From: Candidatus Poribacteria bacterium
Lineage (GTDB): Bacteria; Poribacteria; WGA-4E; WGA-3G
DNA: 64,000 nt
Direction of reading: 5' to 3'
Assembly: GCA_028820635.1 (NCBI GenBank)
Contig: JAPPIG010000100.1
Coordinates: 112,120 to 176,119 of the forward strand
Part shown: in pieces, positions 1-9,326 of the stretch
How positions within the stretch are numbered: the stretch's first letter is position 1
Layout of the letters: each line of letters opens with the position of its first letter
Notes under the pieces: generated by a model
Database searches by the model: none
What the model saw: the letters and a program-made list of their open reading frames with translations, nothing else
Told to the model about the DNA's origin: nothing
Position numbers and translations under genes: made by a program

Positions 1-1687
1 CTGGATCGTACGAAACAGACACCTGTCCATCATGCACAACTAATCGCGGTACAGTCCGATGACGACCATCCCGTTCGGGTCCTCGCATTACAGAGAATTG
101 TTCCTCGGTCATATCTTCAACCATATCGCCCCATCGGTCTTGCGGATCAACCACACCGCCACCCCAATTCACATTTTTCGACTGATACTTTATCAATACA
201 CCGCGTCTCGGGATTGGATTCTTCCACGCTAAGGCACCGTGTGTGCAACCACCGTCCATAAAAAAGAGCACATCTCCTGCTTTCATAACGGGTTGTACGA
301 CCAAATCCATCGTATCATCACACGTCCGAATCCCACGGGGCATAGAATACTGCGTCTTGTGGGACCCCGGCACACATGCAAAACCTCCCAGTCCCGGCTC
401 CACATCGCGCAATTGCCATGTAATAGTGACAGTCTCAGCATAGCTTCGACCATTTTTGAAATAATAACCGCGTGACGGAGTCATAGGTTCATTGCCATCG
501 TGCAGTGAGTGCCCAGATGTGCCTTGAACTGCACAGAATACGGTCGCGCCACTCATACGATAGCCACTACCACCCATCCAATTGAGTCGCTGCACCACAG
601 CAGGATGTGCAATCATGCGTCGAAATGGTGCGTTATAGGGATTAGGTAAGTCTAACAAACCCGGCAGAAGTGGACGACCTGTGCCAGCTTGACTTACCGA
701 ACCACCTGCCAATTCATCGCCTACGACGATGCGATCTTGGAATTTATCCACCGCCTCATTTGCCTCTGCAAGCCACTGCTCATCCATCAAACCACGTACG
801 ACCAGATATCCATTCAGATCCCAAAAATAAAACTCTTTCTCATCAATTCCAGAATCTGGGTCTCGGATATAAATTGATGGATGAATGACAGACATATCCT
901 CCTCCACCCAGGTCTTCTCGCCATCCGTATTCAACACGGGTTGTGGATTCGACCCCTTAAATCCAGGTTTATACATGACTGCCTTTTGTGCAGGCGTTGC
1001 TTCGTCCGCCCATCCGGGTAAAGATTCGGTTTCTGAGTAAGGTCCAGGTGGATTGGATTGAACAGCTGCACGCGCAGCATACTTATAGGTTAGCAACCTT
1101 TTCGGTATGGTTTTCCACGGGCGAAAACCTTGAAGCGTAGGCACAGCAACCAAAAATAGATCCCCTGCTTTTAGTGCAGGCTGCAGCACCAACCCCATAT
1201 CATCTACACCTGTTGCTAAATCGTGTGGTGTTTCAACATTACTCTTGTGGCTTGCCTGAACAACAACCAGTCCACCGTCCTCTTCTGCAACATCTTCCAA
1301 TGCCCAGATTGCTTTCACACCCTGACAACGCCTAAGACCATTTTGTTGACGATATGCCAAGGATGGATTTCTCGGTTCATCACCACCAACGAGTATTGCC
1401 CCTACTTCACCTTCTCGCTGTCCCAACAATTGAGGGGCTTGATCAAGTCGGAATCCGTGTCCGACAATCTGGTTCAAATACCACACCAATTTGGGATGTA
1501 CTAATAGGTCTCGGAACAATTCGCGATGCGGACTGTCTCCACCTAACAACGTCTCACTCTCTCCAACTGCATCTAATGCTTCATTAAGTGCCGCCACTTC
1601 TTCTTGATTCAGAACATTTGGAATATGCAGGTAGCCTGCCACATCAAAAGCATAATTCTCCTCATTACTCATTACTTCGTTTTCCAT
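1..1687 (-). CDS. Two-domain phytanoyl-CoA dioxygenase (PhyH)-like protein, 3' end cut by window edge
   Basis: Reading the minus strand from ATG at 1687 gives an uninterrupted frame of about 562 codons that runs off the window. AGGAGGG lies just upstream of the ATG, with a promoter further up. The protein has two PhyH-like halves. The C-terminal half keeps iron-ligand-like residues (HSLHDG, and CTHGALAW near the edge) and a 'GGFACVPGSHK' turn typical of the Fe(II)/2-oxoglutarate oxygenase fold. The N-terminal half keeps the fold signature (EEDGGLVVVQASHKS) but at the distal His position reads VPTLQGFRPW, so it is probably catalytically dead. Substrate unknown. Family knowledge: PhyH relatives hydroxylate small molecules or lipids. 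The fusion and the degenerate half are seen directly; loss of activity is inferred. Confidence 0.85.
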   Translation of the reverse strand, partial: MENEVMSNEENYAFDVAGYLHIPNVLNQEEVAALNEALDAVGESETLLGGDSPHRELFRDLLVHPKLVWYLNQIVGHGFRLDQAPQLLGQREGEVGAILVGGDEPRNPSLAYRQQNGLRRCQGVKAIWALEDVAEEDGGLVVVQASHKSNVETPHDLATGVDDMGLVLQPALKAGDLFLVAVPTLQGFRPWKTIPKRLLTYKYAARAAVQSNPPGPYSETESLPGWADEATPAQKAVMYKPGFKGSNPQPVLNTDGEKTWVEEDMSVIHPSIYIRDPDSGIDEKEFYFWDLNGYLVVRGLMDEQWLAEANEAVDKFQDRIVVGDELAGGSVSQAGTGRPLLPGLLDLPNPYNAPFRRMIAHPAVVQRLNWMGGSGYRMSGATVFCAVQGTSGHSLHDGNEPMTPSRGYYFKNGRSYAETVTITWQLRDVEPGLGGFACVPGSHKTQYSMPRGIRTCDDTMDLVVQPVMKAGDVLFFMDGGCTHGALAWKNPIPRRGVLIKYQSKNVNWGGGVVDPQDRWGDMVEDMTEEQFSVMRGPERDGRHRTVPRLVVHDGQVSVSYDP

Positions 1688-1731
1688 TTGTCCCTCCTGA
1701 ATATGCCGTGACTATTTCCCAATTGTTGAGT

Positions 1732-1760
1732 ATTATACCAATTGCTTACTTGACGGTCAA
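1732..1760 (-). promoter_or_regulatory. Sigma70-type promoter for the two-domain PhyH gene
   Basis: On the minus strand TTGACC (1760-1755) is followed after 17 bp by a perfect TATAAT (1737-1732), about 45 nt upstream of the ATG at 1687. The spacing and the match to consensus are good. Nothing tests use in the cell. Confidence 0.6.
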
Positions 1761-1907
1761 TAAGATTCAAGGGTGAATATACCACCATAATGCAAATGTG
1801 ATGGTGTCAAATTTCTACACTTTACAAATCCTTTTTGATTGCACTCCGTTTCCAATCGTGCTAAAATAGCGCGAGTTTTAAAGAAAACCTAAAGAATAAT
1901 TTTTGAT

Positions 1908-2864
1908 ATGCAACACATTGATTTTATTGAGGCACTATCCACAGACGATCTGGATGCGATAAAAGCAGCACCTAAAACTGACGTTCACTGTCATGCTTTT
2001 TTCAGCACACGCAGAGAGAATGTAGAACGTTGGTTGGGACACACATTATCCGAACCGCCTCCAAAAATGGAAGGTGTAGAGGGTATGATGGAATATGCTG
2101 ACGCAGTCTTGGCTCCTCACATAAAACATTGTGAAGGTTTTGAGTTCGTCGGCGTGTCTGCAATGAATGATGCGACACAAGATGGTGTTGTTTTGCTTGA
2201 GATGAGTTTTGACATACGGATAGCAGAGTTCTATCCAGACGGTTTAGAAGGGCTTTGTACTTATATTAAGGCGTTAGTTGAAAGGTATCGGGCACAGGTT
2301 GATCTCCGTCCGGAACTTGGCTTTTCCCGTGGATGTGCAGACGATCCGAAGCTAATAAAGTTAGCGCATGAAGCGGTAGAATTAGGTGTATTTCAGTCAA
2401 TTGATCTCTATAGTCGTCAGGAGGTGTGCCCCCCTGAGGTTATGAAGCCACTGTTTATAAAAGCCCGTGCCGCTGGGATGAAACTGAAAGCACACGTTGG
2501 AGAATTCGGTGGTGCGGCGGAAGTCCGGAGGACTGTTGAAGTCCTTGACTTAGACGAGGTTCAACACGGAATTGCTGCTGCAGAATCGGTTGAAATTATG
2601 CAGTGGCTTTCCCAAAATCAAATTCAATTAAATGTGTGTCCCACGAGCAATGTGATGTTGGGTGGTGTTAAGGAATTATCATCTCACCCTATCCGTATTT
2701 TGTATGACAACGGTGTGCCTGTGACTATCAACACAGACGATCTGATGATATTCGGTCAAAGTGTCTCCGAAGAATACCGAAACCTCTATCAAGCAGGCGT
2801 TTTCAGTGCACAAGAACTGGACGATATCCGCCGTTCTTCACTTACCAGTTTCGCCATGGAGTAA
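1908..2864 (+). CDS. Adenosine deaminase-like metallo-hydrolase
   Basis: 318 residues, TIM-barrel deaminase family. Seen: the N-terminal metal motif DVHCHAFF, the catalytic HVGE motif (about residues 194-197), EVQHGIAAA, CPTSNVMLGG and the C-terminal TINTDDLMIFG with the paired Asp of the adenosine/AMP deaminase family. It is about 20-30 residues shorter than typical Add, and its N-terminal loop is unusual. It probably deaminates adenosine or a related purine nucleoside. A nucleosidase gene starts 5 bp after its stop, so a purine-salvage pair is likely. No good Shine-Dalgarno precedes the ATG. A deaminase for another base or nucleoside cannot be excluded. Confidence 0.85.
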   Translation: MQHIDFIEALSTDDLDAIKAAPKTDVHCHAFFSTRRENVERWLGHTLSEPPPKMEGVEGMMEYADAVLAPHIKHCEGFEFVGVSAMNDATQDGVVLLEMSFDIRIAEFYPDGLEGLCTYIKALVERYRAQVDLRPELGFSRGCADDPKLIKLAHEAVELGVFQSIDLYSRQEVCPPEVMKPLFIKARAAGMKLKAHVGEFGGAAEVRRTVEVLDLDEVQHGIAAAESVEIMQWLSQNQIQLNVCPTSNVMLGGVKELSSHPIRILYDNGVPVTINTDDLMIFGQSVSEEYRNLYQAGVFSAQELDDIRRSSLTSFAME

Positions 2865-2868
2865 ATCT

Positions 2869-3585
2869 ATGGCGAAAAAACTGTGTATTATGACAGCTTA
2901 CGCAGACGAAACCTTGGCACTCCTCAATGCCTTAGGACAAGACGTGAGTGATTCAATTGACTGGAATAGTAGATTACAGTTTGAGTGTTGCTATGGAAAC
3001 AAGGGGTGGATCATCATGCAATCAGGTATGGGCAAAGTTCGTGCAGCGTCAATGTGTCAGATGATAATAGATAAGTATCAGGTGGATACCTTCTTTGAGT
3101 TCGGATTTGCTGGTGGATTAGTTGATACTTTAGGAATTGGAGACATAGTAGTAATTAACAGCGTCTCTGAACATGACGCACCGAATAGAGCGGAGATTCA
3201 ACGTGAGCAAGATGTATGGAGAGAGCGTCTGTTTAATGCTTCCTCTTCTTCAATACACGGGTTCGCAACGATTTTATCAGCAAACCCTTGTATTACCTTT
3301 ATGGAATCTCCCGTAATTTGTGGAGATATGGACATATATGATCGTGAAGTGAGGGATAGGATCGCCAAGGAAAGTGGTGCCGTAGCCGTTAATTGGGAAT
3401 CGGCAGCAATTGTTGATGTCTGTGCGATTAATAATGTCAAATACGTCGGTGTCCGCATCATATCTGACCTGTGTGTTGAAGAAGATAGTGGACCTATTTC
3501 CAAAGAGAGGATTGAACGCTTGCAAAAATCTACAACCGCTTACGTGAGTGCTTTAGCGAACTTCAACGGAGAGGTAGGCGAATGA
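2869..3585 (+). CDS. MTA/SAH nucleosidase-like nucleoside phosphorylase family protein
   Basis: 238 residues from ATG 2869, chosen over upstream in-frame starts because GGAG lies 8 nt upstream and the protein then starts as the family does (MAKKLCIMTAYADE). Seen: the SGMGKVRAA motif, FGFAGGL, GDIVV, and the C-terminal VNWESAAI...GVRIISD block, which holds the substrate Glu and the catalytic Asp of the PNP/MTAN fold. Likely reaction: hydrolysis of the N-glycosidic bond of a purine nucleoside such as methylthioadenosine or S-adenosylhomocysteine. It follows the deaminase by 5 bp and overlaps the next gene by ATGA, so the three are probably translated from one mRNA. Exact substrate uncertain. 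Confidence 0.85.
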   Translation: MAKKLCIMTAYADETLALLNALGQDVSDSIDWNSRLQFECCYGNKGWIIMQSGMGKVRAASMCQMIIDKYQVDTFFEFGFAGGLVDTLGIGDIVVINSVSEHDAPNRAEIQREQDVWRERLFNASSSSIHGFATILSANPCITFMESPVICGDMDIYDREVRDRIAKESGAVAVNWESAAIVDVCAINNVKYVGVRIISDLCVEEDSGPISKERIERLQKSTTAYVSALANFNGEVGE

Positions 3586-4067
3586 ATATTAAACTTGAAC
3601 AAATTTCAATTGATGAAAAGCCTATTCTCAGTAATCTGATGCAGTTATGTTTTCACGATTATAGCGAATTTAATGACGAGGATGTTGGACCTTATGGACT
3701 GTTCAACTACAAATATCTCGACTACTATTGGACAGAACCTGAACGTTTTGCTTACTTTGTGAAAATTGACGAAAAATTGGCTGGATTTGCGTTAGGTAGG
3801 CAGAGCCGACGAGAAAACGGTGAGCGTATAAATATACTCTCCGAGTTTTTCATTTTGAGAAAATACCGACGAAAAGGAATAGGAATGAAGGTTGCTCATC
3901 GGCTTTTCGCGAAATATCCGGGCAAATGGTCTGTTGTACAGGAAGCTGACAATTTCCCCGCCCAAGCCTTTTGGAGAAAAGTCATTGACGAATACACAAA
4001 GGGCAATTTCACAGAAACTCAAGGAGAGAAGGGACCTCTCCAAGAGTTTGAAAGTTTAAAAAGATAG
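3582..4067 (+). CDS. GNAT-family N-acetyltransferase
   Basis: 161 residues. The ATG overlaps the stop of the nucleosidase gene (ATGA), which indicates translational coupling. The acetyl-CoA pyrophosphate loop is visible as RKYRRKGIG (about residues 88-96), after a beta-strand ILSEFFIL; the C-terminal half has the PAQAFWRKV motif typical of predicted GNATs in which an N-A-F-W helix packs on the core. No substrate can be named. It sits between purine-salvage enzymes and a secreted metallohydrolase. Confidence 0.85.
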   Translation: MNIKLEQISIDEKPILSNLMQLCFHDYSEFNDEDVGPYGLFNYKYLDYYWTEPERFAYFVKIDEKLAGFALGRQSRRENGERINILSEFFILRKYRRKGIGMKVAHRLFAKYPGKWSVVQEADNFPAQAFWRKVIDEYTKGNFTETQGEKGPLQEFESLKR

Positions 4068-4084
4068 GTACAGAGGAGAATATT

Positions 4085-6421
4085 ATGCGACAGAGAATAA
4101 AACGGTATAACACTTTTATCAAGAAAGGGTTTAACAGACAGTTTCATTTAATATGTATAGGTTTGATGTTGTTATCAGTTTTTATGCCCGTAGGTTTCAC
4201 CGATGAACTTAGTATAGTTACCGAGGTGGAATTTCAACCTTTAGCCTCAGCAACACAGAGGCTCATTGAGGCGTTGGATTATCTCGGTTCACCCCTGTCT
4301 GAAGACGATCTGACAGCAATCAAGAAATCTTTAGTTTCTGAGGATCAAAAACAAGCAGTTGTCGAAATTCAAAATATTCTGGACGCATACTGTTTGGCTG
4401 GTGTCAATATCAATCCTGAGAGTCGAGTGAAGGTTAAGGAAGGTCCGGCAAATAAGGAACTTATGCAACAGGGTTGGCGCACCTTTTTAGTCAAGGTTCA
4501 CAACGAGGCTGGTGTGACAGCACCTTTAGCAGCAGAGAGTAAAAATGCCGCGCCACTTTACAAGCGTTCTACTGGAAGTCCTGAACCACAGGCAGCTATC
4601 CCCAAAAGCGACATCCCAAATCGTTTTCTTGAAATTGATGTTTTCTCCAAACCACCACTAAAAGCGGGTCTTTCAGGATTAGAATTGGAATATCGTATCA
4701 TCCAACTCTACAGCCGCGATGTTGGAAAACGAGAGGCGATAGTCAGTTTCAATGTCGGTCAAGGCACACAGGATATCGGCTTCCGAAGTGAAGTGCCTAT
4801 ACTATTTAACTGTGTGCCAGCGGTAGAGGTGAGTTTAGAGGTCTTGGATTTTGATGGGAAACCTACAACTGCATCATTTATCATTCGTGACCAATTAAAT
4901 CGGGTGTATCCATCACGTGGACGACGATTGGCACCAGATTTCTTCTTTCATAACCAAATCTATCGGCACAACGGCGAATCAGTTCTGCTACCACCCGGCA
5001 AATACAGTGTTGAATATACGCGTGGACCTGAGTATCAAGTCAAAAGAAAAACTATAAACGTTCCCAACGCTGAGAAGCATCAAGAGACATTTCGTTTGGA
5101 AAGATGGATTCATATCGCTGCAGAAGGCTGGCGTTCTGGAGATCATCATGTCCATGCCGCAGGTTGTGCACACTATGAAAGTCCTACCGAAGGTGTGACA
5201 CCTGAAGATATGATGCGACACATTTTAGGCGAAGACCTAAATGTCGGGTGTGTGCTATCTTGGGGACCGTGTTGGTATTTTCAGAAGCAGTTTTTTAATG
5301 GCAAAGTTCATGAACTTTCTACCGATGATTATGTAATGCGATACGATGTGGAAGTCTCAGGATTTCCGTCTTCCCACGCGGGACATCTTTCCTTATTAGG
5401 ATTAACTGAAGATGACTACAAAGGCGTTGAACGGATTGAGGAGTGGCCGAGTTGGGATCTCCCAGTACTTCAGTGGGCAAAAGAACAGGGCGCGGTAACG
5501 GGTTTCAGCCACAGCGGTTGGGGTTTGAAAGTGGAAGGAGACGAACTCCCTAACTACAACATGCCGCCTTTTGATGGTATCGGTGCAAATGAATATATCG
5601 TAGACGTGGTTCACGACGCTGTTGATTTCATCTCTACGGTAGATACACCTGCTGTTTGGGAATTGAATATCTGGTATCACACACTGAATTGTGGCTACCG
5701 TACCCGAATCAGCGGGGAAACAGATTTCCCCTGTATTTACGGAGAACGCGTCGGATTAGGTCGTATATATGTGAAAATGCCTGCAGGGGCACTTGACTTT
5801 GATGCATGGGTTGCCGGATTACGAGACGGACGTTCCTACGTTGGAGATGGCAAAAGTCATCTATTAGACTTTATCGTGGGCGGCGTGCCAGTTGGTGAAA
5901 AGACATCTAACGGTGAAATTAGTCAGTTGAATTTGGAAGAACCCCAAAAGGTCAAAGTTACTGCACGTATCGCAGTCTTACTTGGTGAAAAGCCCAATCC
6001 AGAGATAAAAAATCGTTCTTTGGATCAGCAACCGTATTGGGATATTGAACGAACTCGGATTGGTGAAACCCGTAACGTTCCCGTTGAACTGATTGTCAAC
6101 GGTCAAGCTGTTGAAAGAAAGGAGATCATGGCTGATGGTAAAATCGTACTGCTTCAATTTGAAACATCTATTGATAGATCCAGTTGGGTGGCGTTACGTA
6201 TCTTCCCATCGTCTCATACGAATCCTGTATTTGTCATTGTAGATGGCAAACCGATCCGAGCAAGTCGCAGAAGTGCACAGTGGTGCTTAGATGCTGTGGA
6301 GGTTTGCTGGAACCAAAAGGTAAACCTCATTAGAGAAGAAGAACGTGATGCCGCTCGCAAGGCATACGATGTAGCATCACAGGCATATCAGAATATTCTC
6401 AAAGAATCTGATGTAGATTGA
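4085..6421 (+). CDS. Secreted CehA/McbA-type (PHP-fold) metallohydrolase
   Basis: 778 residues with a good Shine-Dalgarno (GAGGAG) before ATG 4085. The N terminus has basic residues then a hydrophobic stretch (about residues 20-40, LICIGLMLLSVFMPVGF), so it is probably exported. Residues about 150-340 look like beta-sandwich modules. The metallohydrolase part begins at GDHHVHAAGCAHYE (about residue 351), with further metal-site candidates in GFSHSGWG and RISGETDFPCIYG. These match the CehA/McbA group of PHP-like hydrolases, whose known members act on carbamates or phosphoesters. The real substrate here is unknown. It is followed 26 bp later by a PhyH gene. Confidence 0.8.
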   Translation: MRQRIKRYNTFIKKGFNRQFHLICIGLMLLSVFMPVGFTDELSIVTEVEFQPLASATQRLIEALDYLGSPLSEDDLTAIKKSLVSEDQKQAVVEIQNILDAYCLAGVNINPESRVKVKEGPANKELMQQGWRTFLVKVHNEAGVTAPLAAESKNAAPLYKRSTGSPEPQAAIPKSDIPNRFLEIDVFSKPPLKAGLSGLELEYRIIQLYSRDVGKREAIVSFNVGQGTQDIGFRSEVPILFNCVPAVEVSLEVLDFDGKPTTASFIIRDQLNRVYPSRGRRLAPDFFFHNQIYRHNGESVLLPPGKYSVEYTRGPEYQVKRKTINVPNAEKHQETFRLERWIHIAAEGWRSGDHHVHAAGCAHYESPTEGVTPEDMMRHILGEDLNVGCVLSWGPCWYFQKQFFNGKVHELSTDDYVMRYDVEVSGFPSSHAGHLSLLGLTEDDYKGVERIEEWPSWDLPVLQWAKEQGAVTGFSHSGWGLKVEGDELPNYNMPPFDGIGANEYIVDVVHDAVDFISTVDTPAVWELNIWYHTLNCGYRTRISGETDFPCIYGERVGLGRIYVKMPAGALDFDAWVAGLRDGRSYVGDGKSHLLDFIVGGVPVGEKTSNGEISQLNLEEPQKVKVTARIAVLLGEKPNPEIKNRSLDQQPYWDIERTRIGETRNVPVELIVNGQAVERKEIMADGKIVLLQFETSIDRSSWVALRIFPSSHTNPVFVIVDGKPIRASRRSAQWCLDAVEVCWNQKVNLIREEERDAARKAYDVASQAYQNILKESDVD

Positions 6422-6447
6422 ATAAACTTTTATTAAGGAGTAGTGTA

Positions 6448-7215
6448 ATGAAACTTATGCCTGAAGAGGTTAAACAATTCAAACAGGAAGGTTATCTCAA
6501 AATCGACGGACGAGTCATTGATGACGAACACCTTACCGTGCTACGCGAACATTACGACACGTTGTTTGCAGAGAAACGCGACACAATTGGGGAAGGGTTG
6601 CGTAACCTTGCAGTCGTTGGGGACTCGGAAGCCGATGAAGATGCTGATCGTGCCGAAGAAATGTTACAGATCATGGAGATGTGGCGTCACGATGAGGAAT
6701 ATCGGAAGTTGCTCTACCACGAACCACTGTTAGACATCGCAGAGAGTTTAATCGGCTCCGATATTCAGTTATTTCATGATCAAGCACTCTACAAACCTGC
6801 CTATCACGGCGGGGAAGTGCATTGGCATCAGGACAACGCATATTGGCAGTGCAAACCACCCAATCTTGTGAGCATCTGGATTGCACTTGATGATGCTGAC
6901 GAGGAGAACGGTTGTATGAACGTTATCCCTGGCAGTTATTTAGAAGGACTGGCGGCGCACGGACGCGCTGAATCGGAGAAAGGTAAATTGCCAGCGTTGT
7001 TGGAGGTGGATGCTGATGTAGACCGTGCAGTGCCAGTACCAGTTGAGGCAGGATGTGCGATGGTTCACCACTGTATGACACTCCACCAAACTGATCCGAA
7101 CCGTTCATCCAGAGACCGTCGGGCGATAGTCATCCATTACATGCCATCTGGTACGCGGAATCGCGATGGCGAAGTGATGAAAGACAACCTGCTGCTACGC
7201 GGTGAGATGGCGTAG
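6448..7215 (+). CDS. Phytanoyl-CoA dioxygenase (PhyH)-like oxygenase
   Basis: 255 residues from ATG 6448, chosen because AAGGAG lies upstream; an earlier in-frame ATG at 6418 overlaps the preceding gene and lacks one. The Fe(II) site is intact: HWHQDNAYW supplies His and Asp, VHHCMTLHQTDPN the distal His, and SRDRRAIVIHYM the 2-oxoglutarate Arg. The N-terminal KQEGYLKIDGRV is the usual start of the PhyH domain, and NGCMNVIPGSY is the standard core turn. It follows the CehA/McbA-like gene closely and is probably cotranscribed. Substrate unknown. Confidence 0.9.
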   Translation: MKLMPEEVKQFKQEGYLKIDGRVIDDEHLTVLREHYDTLFAEKRDTIGEGLRNLAVVGDSEADEDADRAEEMLQIMEMWRHDEEYRKLLYHEPLLDIAESLIGSDIQLFHDQALYKPAYHGGEVHWHQDNAYWQCKPPNLVSIWIALDDADEENGCMNVIPGSYLEGLAAHGRAESEKGKLPALLEVDADVDRAVPVPVEAGCAMVHHCMTLHQTDPNRSSRDRRAIVIHYMPSGTRNRDGEVMKDNLLLRGEMA

Positions 7216-7449
7216 AGCAGGTCGCTGCCAGTCTATTTGAAGTCCCTCATTCCCTTTTTGCGGTAAGGTGTTTAATTCACACAGTCTTGTCACATCAATA
7301 CAGGACAGATTTCGGAAGTCTCCAATGTTAAACAAGTACTTCTCTGATCAATCGGATTACCCGCTTGCCCTTCCTATCCATTCGTACAAATGTAAGATGC
7401 AAGTTGCACCGAATATCAGAGAATTGCCAACTTTAGGTTCGGTAATAGC
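7216..7449. other. Intergenic stretch between convergent genes
   Basis: No RNA gene or repeat recognised, and no convincing hairpin plus T-run terminator for either flanking gene. Open frames here are short and have no Shine-Dalgarno. Confidence 0.4.
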
Positions 7450-8247
7450 TCAATCGGCTTTAATGTCAGCCCAAGTCGTTGTGAGTTTACCTGAAGGTTC
7501 AATATTAAGTGCCATTTTTAATCCTTCATTCATGAGGGTTTTAAGATCTTTATCGGACAACGCTGTATTGAAGATAACAACGTCATCAATTATTGCGGGT
7601 AAAAACGCACCCCACTGACCATGTTGACCTGTGGCTAAATAGATACCTATTAAAAAAGGTTTGTCGCTTAATGGGTTCCTTCCTAAGTTTGGTCCAGTCA
7701 CACCAGCTCCAATCGAATCAGCGTCCAGATATATTTCAAACCGTTTACCATCCCAGGTAGCTGCAACATGATGCCACTCTGTATCTGGCTTCCAAGGGGC
7801 ATCTATATAGTGAAGCGTGGCCGGTGGGTCATGCGTGTGATGTCGGATAATATTCGCATCCCACCAAAATCCAGGAGCCCAATCATCTTTAGTCACAACA
7901 GCCATGCCTCCAGCGGGAACTTTATCCAATTTAACCCAAAGGGCAATCGTGTGTTCACCTCCGACCATCAAAGAAGCATCGTGAGGAATTTCCACGTAAT
8001 CATCCGAGCCGTCAAGACTCAAACCCTTTCCAAACTTGCCATTAACCCATTTGGCACCACCGTGAATTTTTGCATTATTGTCCTTCCCAGATGAATCTTT
8101 GGCTTCGTTACCACCGCCTTCATCAAAGAGCAACAATGCGACAGAATCATTAAAATCAATTTTTGCCAAACTTATACCTACAAACATCAGGCTAATGACC
8201 ATTAAACTAACACATAATAGTTTTAAGCTTACTACTGTAGTTTTCAT
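7450..8247 (-). CDS. Secreted LamG (concanavalin-like) domain protein with C-terminal KLTTTW tag
   Basis: 265 residues; AGGAGG precedes the ATG at 8247. Signal peptide at residues about 1-28 (hydrophobic core VSLKLLCVSLMVISLMFVGISLA). The rest is one LamG/concanavalin A-like jelly roll: VALLLFDEGGG, AKDSSGKDNNAKIHG, YVEIPHDASL, HTIALWVKL, WHHVAATWDGKRFEIYLD, and IDDVVIFNTALSDKDLKTLMNEGL at the end. Such folds bind glycans or proteins. The last 15 residues (EPSGKLTTTWADIKAD) match the C termini of three other secreted proteins in the window. A role in surface attachment or export is inferred. Confidence 0.9.
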   Translation of the reverse strand: MKTTVVSLKLLCVSLMVISLMFVGISLAKIDFNDSVALLLFDEGGGNEAKDSSGKDNNAKIHGGAKWVNGKFGKGLSLDGSDDYVEIPHDASLMVGGEHTIALWVKLDKVPAGGMAVVTKDDWAPGFWWDANIIRHHTHDPPATLHYIDAPWKPDTEWHHVAATWDGKRFEIYLDADSIGAGVTGPNLGRNPLSDKPFLIGIYLATGQHGQWGAFLPAIIDDVVIFNTALSDKDLKTLMNEGLKMALNIEPSGKLTTTWADIKAD

Positions 8248-8436
8248 CTTATATTACCTCCTTTATCATTGTCAAAACGAAACTATCTGATTTTTCTACT
8301 GACTATTACTCAAAAATGAGTTCCGCTGATAGATATTGTAATTGGGACAGCAAGAATAATCTATCTTTCCTCTTTCTAATTGTGTTACACGATTATTATA
8401 CCGTTTAGATGTTTTTTGTCAAATTATACTTTCCAA

Positions 8437-8542
8437 TTTATAGTAGACTTTAGAATTAATCAGACACGCAGCACCAGCGAGGTTAGGAAACCTCGCCTAC
8501 CGTGGGAGGAAGTGTCTAATTATTTTTAGGTTTCACTATAAA
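8437..8542. repeat. Family A MITE-like palindromic element, copy A1 (carries REP4 hairpin)
   Basis: About 106 bp, bounded by inverted TTTATAGT and ACTATAAA ends with longer imperfect TIRs (TAGTAGACTTTAGAATTA on the left). The core at 8477-8500 is a hairpin with arms GCGAGGTT and AACCTCGC next to CTAC (GTAG on the other strand). The whole element is nearly the reverse complement of the copy at 38856-38960, which defines its ends. Target-site TA duplication is possible but ambiguous. Confidence 0.8.
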
Positions 8543-8627
8543 CAACTTCAAACTTGACATCTGCCCAACATTATGGTAAGTTAGTATAGTATCAACCATG
8601 AATGTCTATAACAAAAGGAGAAAGGTT

Positions 8628-8948
8628 ATGTTTGTAATTATTGCCCCGATTCAGATTAAGGAAGGTCATAGAGATGCGTTCATTGAATCAATGATAGACG
8701 ACGCGAAAGGCTCTGTAGCGAATGAACCCGGTTGTTTGAGATTTGATATAATTCAAGACGGTGCCGATCCGAATCGAATCTGGCTCTACGAGGTTTATGT
8801 AGACGAGGCAGCATTCCAAGAGCATCTGAAAGCCCCACACTTCATCAAATGGCGGGATACTGTCAAAGACTGGTTCGCTGAGAACGATTTTAAAGGGGCT
8901 GGCAGCGGAAGTTCCAACATTTATCCACCAGATGACGATTGGAAGTAG
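8628..8948 (+). CDS. Antibiotic biosynthesis monooxygenase (ABM)-fold protein
   Basis: 106 residues from ATG 8628, chosen over an upstream ATG at 8598 because AAAGGAG sits 8 nt before it. Typical single ABM/YgiN-like ferredoxin fold: FVIIAPIQIKEGHRDAF, ANEPGCLRFDII, RIWLYEVYVDEAAFQEHLKAPHFIKW. Such proteins are small dimeric quinol or heme-type monooxygenases or signal-degrading enzymes; the substrate cannot be told. The following ASCH gene starts 6 bp later, so the two probably form an operon. Confidence 0.85.
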   Translation: MFVIIAPIQIKEGHRDAFIESMIDDAKGSVANEPGCLRFDIIQDGADPNRIWLYEVYVDEAAFQEHLKAPHFIKWRDTVKDWFAENDFKGAGSGSSNIYPPDDDWK

Positions 8949-8954
8949 TCAATT

Positions 8955-9326
8955 TTGATAGTTGATGCACTGTCCATAGTTTCACCGTCTGTACAGCACA
9001 TTCTTGAGGGTAAGAAGGTTGTTGAGATCCGGCGTTGGCTTCCATCAGAGATCCCATTTTTCGATCTCGTGCTTGTTGAGAATGAGATTTACCTGACCGA
9101 AGATGGACAAGAAGATCCGAACGGATTGGCACGCGCAGTCGTGGACATTACGGGCATTCACGACTGGACACCTGAAGAAGCGGAATCACAAGGAGTAGAA
9201 TGGATCCCTAACTACGTTTGTTGGGAACTCTCAAATGTGCGGTGTATAGAGCCACCTATCCCGTGTGTCGCTCGACGAAAAATCTATAAAATCAACATTA
9301 ATTCTCGTCTACCTGTGAGTCGTTGA
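8955..9326 (+). CDS. ASCH-domain protein
   Basis: 123 residues, apparently starting with TTG 8955 (GGAAG about 9 nt upstream). The N-terminal part VDALSIVSPSVQHILEGKKVVEIRRW has the ASCH pattern (ALSI..P....I..G.K..E.R.W), and LARAVVDITGI matches the next strand of the PUA-like barrel. ASCH proteins are thought to bind RNA or modified nucleotides; a few are N4-acetylcytidine amidohydrolases. Function here not assignable. It directly follows the ABM gene. The start codon is the least certain part. Confidence 0.75.
   Translation: MIVDALSIVSPSVQHILEGKKVVEIRRWLPSEIPFFDLVLVENEIYLTEDGQEDPNGLARAVVDITGIHDWTPEEAESQGVEWIPNYVCWELSNVRCIEPPIPCVARRKIYKININSRLPVSR

Noticed and set aside
2761..2868. Upstream ATG for the nucleosidase
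   Set aside because: It overlaps the deaminase gene by about 100 bp and has no family similarity; ATG 2869 has GGAG upstream.
7268..7618. Plus-strand open frame of 116 codons
   Set aside because: It overlaps the LamG gene antisense and has no ribosome site or recognised domain.
8554..8590. Promoter TTGACA + TATAGT before the ABM gene
   Set aside because: The spacer is about 25 bp, too long for a sigma70 promoter.
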